A stretch of 64,000 nucleotides of DNA, taken from NCBI GenBank assembly GCA_963774075.1, contig CAVZDP010000003.1, positions 186,001-250,000 of the forward strand. Direction: 5' to 3'. Positions 39,945 to 47,808 of this stretch are shown here, piece by piece. Each line of letters begins with the position of its first letter. Within the stretch, counting starts at the first letter, position 1. The notes under the pieces were generated by a model. It searched no databases, was not told where the DNA came from, and was given only the letters and a program-made list of their open reading frames with translations. The DNA is from JBBQNR01 sp963774075 (GTDB taxonomy: Bacteria; Actinomycetota; Thermoleophilia; Solirubrobacterales; JBBDJG01). The position numbers and the translations under genes were made by a program.

Positions 39945-40942
39945 TAGGTGCGCCTCACGGAGGCGAGCGCTTCGGCCATCGGCGGGCGCTCGACGATCTC
40001 GACGGCGGTGCGCTCGAGCCGCAGCTCGTCCGCGGAGCGGATCGCGTGCAGGTACTCCTCGCGCTCCTGGGCGAGTGAGGACGCGTCGATGCGACCGTCG
40101 CGACGAAGGCGCGACTCGACCGCCAGCAGCACCGCGTAGGCCATCCTGCCGAGCGCGAAGAGCGACTGGTTCTTGTTGGAACGGGAGCCGAGGTCGACCT
40201 GCGCCATCGCGTCGAGGCCCACCTCCCCGAGGACATCGATCAGCATGGCGGCCTCGACCGCGTAGCCCGTCAGGAACGGGATCGACGACAGCAGCTCCCG
40301 GCTCCCCGCCGCCTCTCCGGCGAGCGGCTGAGCGAAACCGGCCAGCTCGCGGTAGAAGAGATTGAGCAGCGGCTTGGCCGTCAGCTCGGTGACGCGAGCG
40401 CCGGCATCCGGCTGGACGATGGTGCCGTCGGTCCAGGGACGGCTGTAGAGCGCCTTCACGAACTGAACCCCCGGCTCGAGCAGGAGCGGCCCGAGCATTG
40501 CGTAGACGAACTCGGGGCCGAAGTCGGACGTGTCCGAGTCGAGGTAGAGAACCAGGTCCCCGCGCACCACGGAGAGGGCTCTCCACATCGCGTCACCCTT
40601 GCCGAGCGAAGGACCGAGCTCGGGCATCAGCTCGTCTTCCTGGTGCACCTCGGCGCCGTGACGGAGCGCGATCTCGGCGCTGCCGTCGCGTGACCCGGCG
40701 TCCACCACGACCACCTGGTCCACCAGGGGCGCGCGCTCGTTCACGGCGCGCACCTCCTCGAGGATGGCTCCGATCGTGGCGGCCACCTCGCGGGCCGGCA
40801 GCACCGCCGTCACGGCCAGCCCGAGCTCGCGCTTGCGCCCCGCGAGAGAATCGAGGTCCGAGTAGCGCTCGTGCCCGAAGGAGCGCCGCTCGAACCAGAC
40901 CTCGACGGCGCCTGCCCTGCTTAGCTGTTCCGAACCCGCCAT
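39944..40942 (-). CDS. gpgS: glucosyl-3-phosphoglycerate synthase
   Basis: GT81 glycosyltransferase joining NDP-glucose to 3-phosphoglycerate, first step to glucosylglycerate or methylglucose lipopolysaccharides. 332 residues: LAVTAVLPAREVAATIGAIL, VVVDAGSRDGSAEIALRHG, SLGKGDAMWRALSVVRGDLV, the metal-binding YLDSDTSDFG, and SIPFLTGYAVEAAMLIDVL. The conserved RSNKNQSL region is present. Start at the ATG at 40942; its ATG overlaps that of the divergent helicase gene (CCATGG), so one of the two starts is probably internal. Confidence 0.93.
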   Translation of the reverse strand: MAGSEQLSRAGAVEVWFERRSFGHERYSDLDSLAGRKRELGLAVTAVLPAREVAATIGAILEEVRAVNERAPLVDQVVVVDAGSRDGSAEIALRHGAEVHQEDELMPELGPSLGKGDAMWRALSVVRGDLVLYLDSDTSDFGPEFVYAMLGPLLLEPGVQFVKALYSRPWTDGTIVQPDAGARVTELTAKPLLNLFYRELAGFAQPLAGEAAGSRELLSSIPFLTGYAVEAAMLIDVLGEVGLDAMAQVDLGSRSNKNQSLFALGRMAYAVLLAVESRLRRDGRIDASSLAQEREEYLHAIRSADELRLERTAVEIVERPPMAEALASVRRT

Positions 40943-43287
40943 GGCTTCCAAGTCTCCCCCGCCAGATCCCGCGACTGCCCCCTTGCGGGGCGGCACCCTA
41001 GCGGACGGCGGCTGGGGGTCGGCGCTCCAGGGCCTTCTGGCGGGCGAGGACGAGCGCCTCGTCGCGACGTCCTACGACGAGCCGCACGAGGCGGAGCTGA
41101 CGGAGATCCCGCCCGACCTGCACCCGCAGGTGCGCGAAGCGCTCGAGCGGGCCGGCATCTCCGCGCTCTTCTCCCACCAGACGGAGGCCTGGGACAGCGT
41201 CATGACGAGAGGCCACACGATCGTCACGACGGGCACCGCGAGCGGCAAGTCGCTCTGCTTCAACCTTCCGGTGCTGCACGTGCTCGCAAGCGACCCTCGC
41301 TCGCGCGCTCTCTATCTATACCCCGCGAAGGCGCTCGCGCAGGACCAGGCGAGGAAGCTGTCGGAGCTTCGAACGAAGACGCTTCGCCACGCCATCTACG
41401 ACGGCGACACCCCAAAGGAGGAGAGAGCGGCGATCCGGCGGCGCTCGAACGTCGTCCTCACAAACCCGGACATGCTCCACGTCGGCATCCTCCCCCACCA
41501 CTCCAACTGGGGAGACTTCCTCGCCAACCTGGCGCTCGTGGTGGTCGACGAGGCGCACGTCTACCGCGGCGTGTTCGGCTCTCACGTCGCGAACGTGCTG
41601 CGGCGGCTGCGCCGGATGGCGCGTGCCTACGGCACCGAGCCACGCTTCGTGCTGACCTCGGCGACGATCGCGAACCCGCGGCAGCTCGCCAAGGCGCTCA
41701 CCGGCCTCGACTTCGAGCTGATCGAGCGCGACGGCGCTCCGCGCTCGGGACGCCAGATCGTGATGTGCAACCCGCCGCTGCTCGACGAGCGAACGGGAAA
41801 GCGGGCCTCGAGCCTCTCCGAGGCCGCCGGCCTGTTCGCCGACCTCGTCGCGAGCGACACCCGCACGATCTGCTTCACTCGCAGCCGCCGCGTCGCCGAG
41901 CTGATCTACCAGTTCGCGCGCTTGAGGCTCGAGGAGCGCGAGCGAAAGGACGGCGGCGCCCTCGCTGACCGGATCGCCCCGTACCGCGCCGGCTACACGC
42001 CCCAGCAGCGGCGCGAGATCGAGCGCCGGCTCGCCGGAGGAGGAGCTGCTCGGCGTGGTCGCGACGAGCGCGCTCGAGCTCGGGATCGACATCGGCCACC
42101 TCGACGCGGCGATCTCGGTCACTTTTCCGGGCACGGTCGCGAGCCTTCGCCAGCAGTGGGGGCGAGCCGGCCGCCGCGAGCGCGATGGGCTCGCGATCTA
42201 CGTCGCGGGCGACGACGCCCTCGACCAGTTCTTCTGCCGCCACCCCGAGGACTTCCTCGGACGCCCGGTCGAGTCGGCGATCCTCGACCACTGCTCCGAG
42301 ACGATCTACATGCGCCACCTGATCGCCGCGGCCTACGAGGCGCCGCTCGACGCCGAGGACGCCGAGACGCTGGGCGGCCAGCTCGAGACGCACGCACGCA
42401 GGCTGGTGGCCGCCGGCGAGCTGAGAGAGCGCGGTGGCCGCTACCTGCCGAGGCGCCCCGGGTTTCCCGCCGCCGAGGTCTCGCTGCGCTCGGCCTCACC
42501 CGACAGCTTCACGGTCATCGACGCCGAGGCCGGGGAGCTGCTCGGCTTCGTCGAGGCCGAGCGCGCCTTCTCGACGGTGCACCCCGGGGCCGTCTACCTG
42601 CATCTCGGCGAGCCCTACGAGGTCGAGCACCTCGACATCGACGCCCGGCGCGCGCTCGTCCGCCCGACGCGGGCCGACTACTACACCCAGCCCAAGGTCG
42701 AGACCCAGACGTTCATAGAGGAGACGCGCGAGGGTCGCGACACGCTCGGCGTGGCGCTGCGCTTCGGCATCGTCTCGGTGGCCGAGGAGGTCGTCGCCTA
42801 CCAGCGCAAGCGGCTCTCCGACCACGAGGTGATCGACCTGCACGTGCTCGACCTGCCCGAGCAGAACTTCGTCACGCAGGCTCTGTGGTACGAGCTCCCC
42901 GCGGAGGTGACCGGCGAGCTGCCGCTCGATGCGCTGCTCGGCGCGCTGCACGCCGCCGAGCACTCCCAGATCGCCGTGTTGCCGCTGATCGCGATGTGCG
43001 ACCGCTGGGACATCGGCGGCCTCTCCACGAACTACCACCACCAGACCGGCTGTCCCACCATCTTCATCTACGACGGGCACCCCGGCGGCGTCGGCATCAC
43101 GAAGCTGGGGTTCGCGAGCTTCGAGCGCCTCGTGAACGACGCTCGCCGGCTGATCTCCGAGTGCCGGTGCGAGGCCGGCTGCCCCTCCTGCGTGCAGTCG
43201 CCGAAGTGCGGCAACCTCAACGAGCCGCTCTCCAAGCGTGGAGCGCTCGAGCTGATGAAGTCGATGTTCGAGCTCGCCGAGTCGTGA
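40941..43287 (+). pseudogene. DEAD/DEAH helicase with DUF1998-type C-terminus, apparent frameshift
   Basis: Superfamily 2 helicase of the YprA/MrfA group. First part: HQTEAWDSVMTRGHTIVTTG, TASGKSLCFNLPVL, VVVDEAHVYRGVFGSHVANV and VLTSATIANP. The frame then breaks within GGAGGAGGAG at 42036-42045. The rest resumes one frame over: VVATSALELGIDIGHLDAAI, QQWGRAGRRERDGLAIYVAG and the zinc-binding end CRCEAGCPSCVQSPKCGN. Both halves are intact, so this is a recent one-base indel, a sequencing error or, less likely, programmed frameshifting. The group acts in DNA-crosslink repair in Bacillus. The TGA overlaps the next start. Confidence 0.88.
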
Positions 43288-43799
43288 GCAACGGAGGCGG
43301 CGAGCCGGCCGAGCCCAGGGACGAGCGTCGGTACGCGGCCGTGATCGGTCCGGCTCGCTGCGACGAGGAGATCGAGCGACTGGCGAGCGAGATCGGCGCC
43401 GGCCTCGCGAAAGCCGGCTTCACGGTCGTGACCGGCGGCGAGCTGGGAGCCATGGAGGCCGCCTCGCGCGGCGCTCGTGAGGCGGGTGGACTGGCGGTGG
43501 GGCTGCTGCCGGGAACCGACCGCTCTGGCGCGAACTCGTACGCGGAGGTCACCATCGCCACGGGCATCGGCCACGCCCGCAACCTGGCCGTGGTCGCCTC
43601 GGCCGACGTGGTCGTCGCCGTGGGCGGCGAGTGGGGCACGCTGTCGGAGATCGGCCTCGCGGGGGTGCTGGGACGGCCGGTCGTGCTCGTGGCCGGCTGG
43701 CGCCTCGAGCACTCCGTCGGCATGCCGAGCGAGGTCCACTACGCCGGCACCGCCGCCGAGGCCGTGCGGGTCGCGGCGGACCTGGCCGCACAGCGCTAG
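43284..43799 (+). CDS. LOG-like Rossmann protein (TIGR00725 type)
   Basis: 171 residues resembling the nucleotide-binding LOG/SLOG fold: YAAVIGPARCDEEIERLASE, AKAGFTVVTGGELGAMEAA, GLAVGLLPGTDRSGAN and VVVAVGGEWGTLSEIGLAGV. The Gly-rich PGTDR and GGEWGTLSE motifs correspond to the phosphoribohydrolase signature PGGxGTxxE, but GEWGT differs from the catalytic form, so enzyme activity is doubtful. It begins with GTG overlapping the helicase stop by 4 bp and is probably co-translated with it. Confidence 0.8.
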   Translation: MSNGGGEPAEPRDERRYAAVIGPARCDEEIERLASEIGAGLAKAGFTVVTGGELGAMEAASRGAREAGGLAVGLLPGTDRSGANSYAEVTIATGIGHARNLAVVASADVVVAVGGEWGTLSEIGLAGVLGRPVVLVAGWRLEHSVGMPSEVHYAGTAAEAVRVAADLAAQR

Positions 43800-43820
43800 C
43801 GTCCAGACCTGCGAGCTCAC

Positions 43821-43854
43821 GCCCGGCCGTCCAGACAGACCTGGACGGGCGGGC
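43821..43854 (+). terminator. strong hairpin after the LOG-like gene
   Basis: GCCCG-g-CCGTCCAG (43821-43834) pairs with CTGGACGG-g-CGGGC (43841-43854): 13 pairs, one mismatch, 6-nt loop. No T-run. Confidence 0.6.
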
Positions 43855-43936
43855 TGGAATTCAAGGCTCGTTCAGGAGCGTCCGATCAACAGCGTGAGGG
43901 CCACCCACGGTCGGGGGCCCCGGAACGGACTTCCCG

Positions 43937-44989
43937 ATGGAACGGATTCTGCGCACAAGGACCCTCGCCGCCGCTTTCTCGCTGACGGCCACCGCCGCGG
44001 CGATCGCAGCCGGAAGCGCCACGACGGCGGTCGCGGCCGGCACGGGCGGCGTCTCGGCGCCCACGACAGACGTCCCGGCCGGCACTCCGCAGAGCACCCC
44101 TCCGCCAGCGGGCCAGACTCCCGCCGACGTCGCGCCAAAGACTCCCGCCGGCGGCCACAGTGGAGGAGCCTCGTACGACGAGGGCCTCGACCGCGCCGAA
44201 CGGACCCGCGCGCGCAGGAAGCGCGCCGGCCGGCCGGTGCTCGCCTCCTTCGACGCCTCGAGCACGGCGCTGTTCGCGCAGGGCCGGCCCGCGTCGATCA
44301 GCTACCAGGTCAACGACCGCTCGCGCTACGTGCGCGTTCGGATCGCGTTCGTCGGCGAGGGCCTGGAGCGCACCGTCTACCGCTACGACATTGGCCGCAA
44401 GCGCACCGGCGTCCTGCACACCCTCCGCTGGCGTGGCGCGGACGGGCGTGGGCTGGCGCCCAAGGGCTCGTACCACTTCCGTATCACGGCGCGCGACTCC
44501 GACGGCAACCGCCTGGTCCGCAGCTCGCAGAGCATCGCCGCCGCGGCGCAGCCGCGGGCCGGCGACCATCGCTTCCCGGTTCCGGGCCCGCACGACCTCG
44601 GGGGCGACGACGCGCTCTTCGGAGCCGAACGCCGCGGGCACAAGCACCAGGGCCAGGACATCGCGGCCGCCGAGGGCTCCCCGATCGTCGCGCCGACGGC
44701 GGGTGTCGTGACCTGGCGGGAGTACCAGGCGGACGGCGCCGGGTACTACCTCGTGATCGGCGGCGACAACGAGCGCTTCAACTACGTCTTCATGCACCTG
44801 CGGCAGGGCAGCATGCTCGTCAGCAAGGGCCAGCGGGTGACGGCGGGTCAGCAGATCGCGAGCGTCGGCAACACTGGCGCGTCGCGGGGCGCCCACCTCC
44901 ACTTCGAGATCTGGGACGGGCCCTGGTACAACGGCGGCCACCCCATCGACCCCTTGCCGCTGCTCAGGGCCTGGGACTCTTACTCCTGA
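43937..44989 (+). CDS. secreted M23-family peptidase
   Basis: Zinc endopeptidase acting on peptidoglycan crosslinks, or an inactive scaffold version. 350 residues: signal peptide (AAAFSLTATAAAIAAGSATT), Pro-rich linker, a FlgD-like or fibronectin-like segment (GLAPKGSYHFRITARDSDGN), then the LytM domain with KHQGQDIAAAEGSPIVAPTA, SVGNTGASRGAHLHFEIWDG. His and Asp of HxxxD and HLHFE are present; in the first motif the order is HKHQGQD, matching the metal ligands. Repeat copy 6 overlaps its TGA. Confidence 0.9.
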   Translation: MERILRTRTLAAAFSLTATAAAIAAGSATTAVAAGTGGVSAPTTDVPAGTPQSTPPPAGQTPADVAPKTPAGGHSGGASYDEGLDRAERTRARRKRAGRPVLASFDASSTALFAQGRPASISYQVNDRSRYVRVRIAFVGEGLERTVYRYDIGRKRTGVLHTLRWRGADGRGLAPKGSYHFRITARDSDGNRLVRSSQSIAAAAQPRAGDHRFPVPGPHDLGGDDALFGAERRGHKHQGQDIAAAEGSPIVAPTAGVVTWREYQADGAGYYLVIGGDNERFNYVFMHLRQGSMLVSKGQRVTAGQQIASVGNTGASRGAHLHFEIWDGPWYNGGHPIDPLPLLRAWDSYS

Positions 44990-45049
44990 ATATCGAGCCG
45001 GCTTCGCCGGACGCCTAAAGTCGCGAGAGCCCGCCTCAAGGCGGTCTCC
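44988..45049 (-). repeat. 62-bp palindromic repeat, copy 6 (inverted)
   Basis: Same element in reverse orientation. Its terminal GAATATC overlaps the GA of the peptidase stop codon. Hairpins CCGCCT-TG-AGGCGG and CCGGC-GAA-GCCGG are intact. Fourteen nt beyond lies GCGAAAACCGGGAGCTC (45063-45079), also found in the hairpin cluster at 29020-29036. Confidence 0.9.
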
Positions 45050-45117
45050 AACTTTGAATTACGCGAAAACCGGGAGCTCTGTGGGCGCAGGCGCGGCCGC
45101 AAAGCGATAATGCCGGG

Positions 45118-45831
45118 GTGGACTCGGACCTCCTGCTGCGCGAGCGCCACGGCGACGTCGAGCTCCTCACCCTGAACCGGCCGGAGAAGCGCAACGCGCT
45201 CTCGATCGACCTGCGCCTGGAGGCGGCGGCCGCCTTCGAGGACATCGCAGCCGATGACGGCGTCGGCTGCGTCGTGCTGACCGGCGCGGGCAGCGCCTTC
45301 TGCTCCGGCATGGACCGCGACCAGTTCGGCGGCGACTCGGAGAACCGGCGCCGGCTGGCCGAGTCGAGCACGGCGGCGTTCGACGCCGTCGGCGCCTGCC
45401 CGAAGCCGGTTATCGCAGCGGTCAACGGGCCCGCCGTGGCCGGTGGCTTCGCGCTCGCTCTCGTCTGCGACATACGCCTCGCGGCGACGACGGCGCGGCT
45501 CGGATTTCCCGAGCTTCCGATTGGAATCCCGCCCGCCTACGCCGCGGCGCGGTCTTCGCTGCCCGCCGCGCTCGCGCGCGAGCTCTGCCTGACGGGACGG
45601 GTCATCGATGCGGCCGAGGCGCTGCGCCGAGGCGTCGTGAGCGCCGTCCACGAGCCCGCCGACCTTCTCCCGAGCGCGCTCGAGATCGCCGCCACGATCG
45701 CCGGCCTCCCCCGTCAGGCAACGCTCGAGACGAAACGGCGCATCCTGATCGAGCGCGAGACCGTCTGGGGACCGCTCTTCGAGCGCGAGCAAGAGGCCTT
45801 CCGCGAAGCGCTGCTCGGCGGCGCGGGCTAG
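45118..45831 (+). CDS. enoyl-CoA hydratase/isomerase family protein
   Basis: Crotonase-fold protein, 237 residues: LLTLNRPEKRNALSIDLR, VVLTGAGSAFCSGMDRDQFG (first oxyanion-hole strand), VIAAVNGPAVAGGFALALVC (second oxyanion-hole strand) and LGFPELPIGIPPAYAA. Of the two hydratase glutamates, only the one in FPELPIG is visible; the helix-3 position lacks it, so isomerase, decarboxylase or thioester-binding activity is possible. GTG at 45118 with GATAATGC a few nt upstream, probably leaderless. Confidence 0.87.
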   Translation: MDSDLLLRERHGDVELLTLNRPEKRNALSIDLRLEAAAAFEDIAADDGVGCVVLTGAGSAFCSGMDRDQFGGDSENRRRLAESSTAAFDAVGACPKPVIAAVNGPAVAGGFALALVCDIRLAATTARLGFPELPIGIPPAYAAARSSLPAALARELCLTGRVIDAAEALRRGVVSAVHEPADLLPSALEIAATIAGLPRQATLETKRRILIERETVWGPLFEREQEAFREALLGGAG

Positions 45832-45894
45832 GTCTCGGTCGCCGTTACCATGCAGCGAGGCCGGCCGCCGGCCGCGCCGCTACTCACATCATCG

Positions 45895-45967
45895 GGCGAG
45901 GTAGCTCAGTCGGTAGAGCACATGACTGAAAATCATGGTGTCGCCGGTTCGATTCCGGCCCTCGCCA
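45895..45967 (+). tRNA. tRNA-Phe (GAA)
   Basis: Full cloverleaf of 73 nt: acceptor GGCGAGG with CCTCGCC, D-arm GCTCAGTCGGTAGAGC, anticodon loop CTGAAAA in stem CATGA/TCATG, T-arm GCCGG-TTCGATT-CCGGC, discriminator A at 45967. CCA is not encoded. TACCAT at 45846-45851 may be its -10 box. The 3' half is overlapped on the other strand by the membrane-protein gene. Confidence 0.97.
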
Positions 45968-46457
45968 TCGCCGCCAGCGCTATCGGAGGCGTCACGATCG
46001 CCCCGAGCACGACTCCGAACACGGCCTTGTAGAGCACGAACTCGCTGATGCTGAGGTCGCCGAAGTCGAGTGCGACCAGCACGACGACGGCAAGCGGTCC
46101 GAGCGACACCATGCAGAGCAGGCCGAGGTACGCTGCGCGGCGCAGTCTCGTGCGCGGCAGGCGGGCGACGAACCGACCCCACGCGCCACCGAAGTCGATC
46201 GGCGGAAGCCGCCCGCTCCTGATCTCGTGCCAGGCCGTGGTCGTGACCGCGAGCGTCGTCAGGAACGTCAGCACGAAGAAAGTGCCGACCGTGTCGGTGG
46301 TCGTGCTCGGCCCCTCCACGAGCGGCACCGCCCACAGCGGGACCTCTTCCTCGCCGAGCGTCGCGACCCAGGCGATCAGCGCGTTGAGCACGGCATTCGC
46401 GACGGCCGCGACGACGATCGTATTCCAGAACAGCCAGCGGCGGTGATGGGCCTGCAC
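45933..46457 (-). CDS. four-helix membrane protein overlapping tRNA-Phe
   Basis: 174 residues with four membrane segments: VVAAVANAVLNALIAWVATL, TFFVLTFLTTLAVTTTAW, GLLCMVSLGPLAVVVLVAL and FVLYKAVFGVVLGAIVTPPI. No family recognised. The last 11 residues (ARAGIEPATP) and stop are encoded antisense to tRNA-Phe, a 35-bp overlap, so the C-terminus is constrained by the tRNA rather than by protein function. GTG start just past the thiI stop, so it is probably expressed in the thiI operon. Confidence 0.7.
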   Translation of the reverse strand: MQAHHRRWLFWNTIVVAAVANAVLNALIAWVATLGEEEVPLWAVPLVEGPSTTTDTVGTFFVLTFLTTLAVTTTAWHEIRSGRLPPIDFGGAWGRFVARLPRTRLRRAAYLGLLCMVSLGPLAVVVLVALDFGDLSISEFVLYKAVFGVVLGAIVTPPIALAAMARAGIEPATP

Positions 46458-46458
46458 G

Positions 46459-47745
46459 TCAGCCGGCTCGCGATTCCGGCTCGAGCGGGTCGAGCAGCAG
46501 GCCCGGGTCCACGCGCCTGGCGCTGTCGGCTCCCTCCTGCGCCAGCGCGGCGAGGTCGAGCTGAGCCTCGGCCTCGAGGATGTCGGCCCGCCGCACGGCG
46601 GTGCGCTGCTTGCCTTCGGTGAACAGCGGGCAGGCGTCCTCGGCGGCCAGCTCCGACAGCGCGAGGATGCCCAGCGACGCCGCCTTCGCCATCACCTCGC
46701 GCTTGTCCCACGCCAGGAGCGGCCTCAGCACGGGCAGGTCCGCCGCGTCCTCGACGGAGGACATGTTCGCCAGCGTCTGCGAGGACACCTGGCCGAGCGA
46801 GTCACCCGTGACGAGCGCCGACGCCCTGGTGCGAGCGGCAATCTCGCACGCCACCCGTGCCATCTGGCGGCGGTAGAGGACGATCCGGTCCGGCGGCTTC
46901 GAGACGGCCGACAGCATGCGCTGCTGGTTGCCGAAGGGGACGATCAGAAGCATTCCCGGCATGGAGGCTTGGAACCCGTTCATAACGCGCGCCTGTGCCT
47001 GCGCCTTCGTGGCAGCGACAGGGTCGAGGTACGGCTCCCCGCTGAAGTGGACGAAGTCGACGGCGAGCCCGCGCTTCATTGCGAGCAGGGCCGCGACCGG
47101 CGAGTCGATGCCTCCCGAAAGCAGGCAGACGGCGCGGCCGCTCGTGCCCACGGGGAGGCCGCCCGCGCCGGCGAGCTCACGCACGTGAACGTAGGCCTGG
47201 CGCTGGTCGAGCTCGACGCGCAGCTTCAGGCCGGGATCGGTCAGGTTCACCGGCAGCCCGGTGGCGCGCTGCACGGCCGCACCCACCTCGCGCTCGAGCT
47301 GCTGCGAGGTGAGCGGGAACGTCTTGTCGCGACGGCGAACGCGCACTGCGAAGGTGCCTGGGCGTTCGCGGACGAAAGCCGGCTCGGCGGTGCGCGCGAT
47401 CGCTTCCGGCTCGCGCTCGCATGCGAGGCAGACCGAGGCGTTCGCGAGCCCGAACACCCGCGTCAGGCGGGCCGCGACCGGGTCCGCCGCCTCTTCGCTC
47501 GGGATCTCGATCCTCAGCACCGAGCCTCCGTCCCGCACCCTCGCATCCACGCCGGCGAGCGCCGCCTTCAGGTTGCGCCGGAGCTGGTCGAGGAAGCGGC
47601 GGCGGTTACGGCCCTTGAGCGACGCCTCGCCGACCTTTGCAAGCACGCAGACGGCGGTGGCGCCCTCGCTCGGTCCGGGCTCGGCGAGCCCCACTGCGGG
47701 CGTCGCGGTGTCAGATCTCGCTGCGCTCATTCGACCAGGAAGCAT
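46459..47745 (-). CDS. thiI: tRNA 4-thiouridine synthase ThiI
   Basis: Sulfurtransferase for s4U8 in tRNA and for thiazole synthesis. 428 residues from the ATG at 47745 (AGAGG upstream). N-terminal ferredoxin-like plus THUMP domain (AKVGEASLKGRNRRRFLDQL, DKTFPLTSQQLEREVGAAVQ), PP-loop ATPase (AVCLLSGGIDSPVAALLAMK) and the AANH region VTGDSLGQVSSQTLANM. There is no C-terminal rhodanese domain, so it is the short type that takes sulfur from a separate carrier. It is encoded beside a tRNA gene; no functional link is implied. Confidence 0.95.
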   Translation of the reverse strand: MLPGRMSAARSDTATPAVGLAEPGPSEGATAVCVLAKVGEASLKGRNRRRFLDQLRRNLKAALAGVDARVRDGGSVLRIEIPSEEAADPVAARLTRVFGLANASVCLACEREPEAIARTAEPAFVRERPGTFAVRVRRRDKTFPLTSQQLEREVGAAVQRATGLPVNLTDPGLKLRVELDQRQAYVHVRELAGAGGLPVGTSGRAVCLLSGGIDSPVAALLAMKRGLAVDFVHFSGEPYLDPVAATKAQAQARVMNGFQASMPGMLLIVPFGNQQRMLSAVSKPPDRIVLYRRQMARVACEIAARTRASALVTGDSLGQVSSQTLANMSSVEDAADLPVLRPLLAWDKREVMAKAASLGILALSELAAEDACPLFTEGKQRTAVRRADILEAEAQLDLAALAQEGADSARRVDPGLLLDPLEPESRAG

Positions 47746-47792
47746 TGTGACCTCTCCCGCAACAGATCGGGATCTTCGTCCGCCTTCGGCCC

Positions 47793-47798
47793 TATCTT
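47793..47798 (+). promoter_or_regulatory. -10 box for the HD exonuclease gene
   Basis: TATCTT ends 10 nt before the GTG at 47809; no ribosome site. Confidence 0.4.
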
Positions 47799-47808
47799 GG
47801 GTTTCGAG

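Noticed and set aside
43284..45018. Long Arg/Pro/Ala-rich frames opposite or shifted to the LOG-like and M23 genes
   Set aside because: They are typical GC-rich shadow frames with no domain pattern, overlapping well-supported genes.
45850..46032. Small protein over the tRNA-Phe gene on the plus strand
   Set aside because: Its sequence is a translation of the tRNA and has no independent support.
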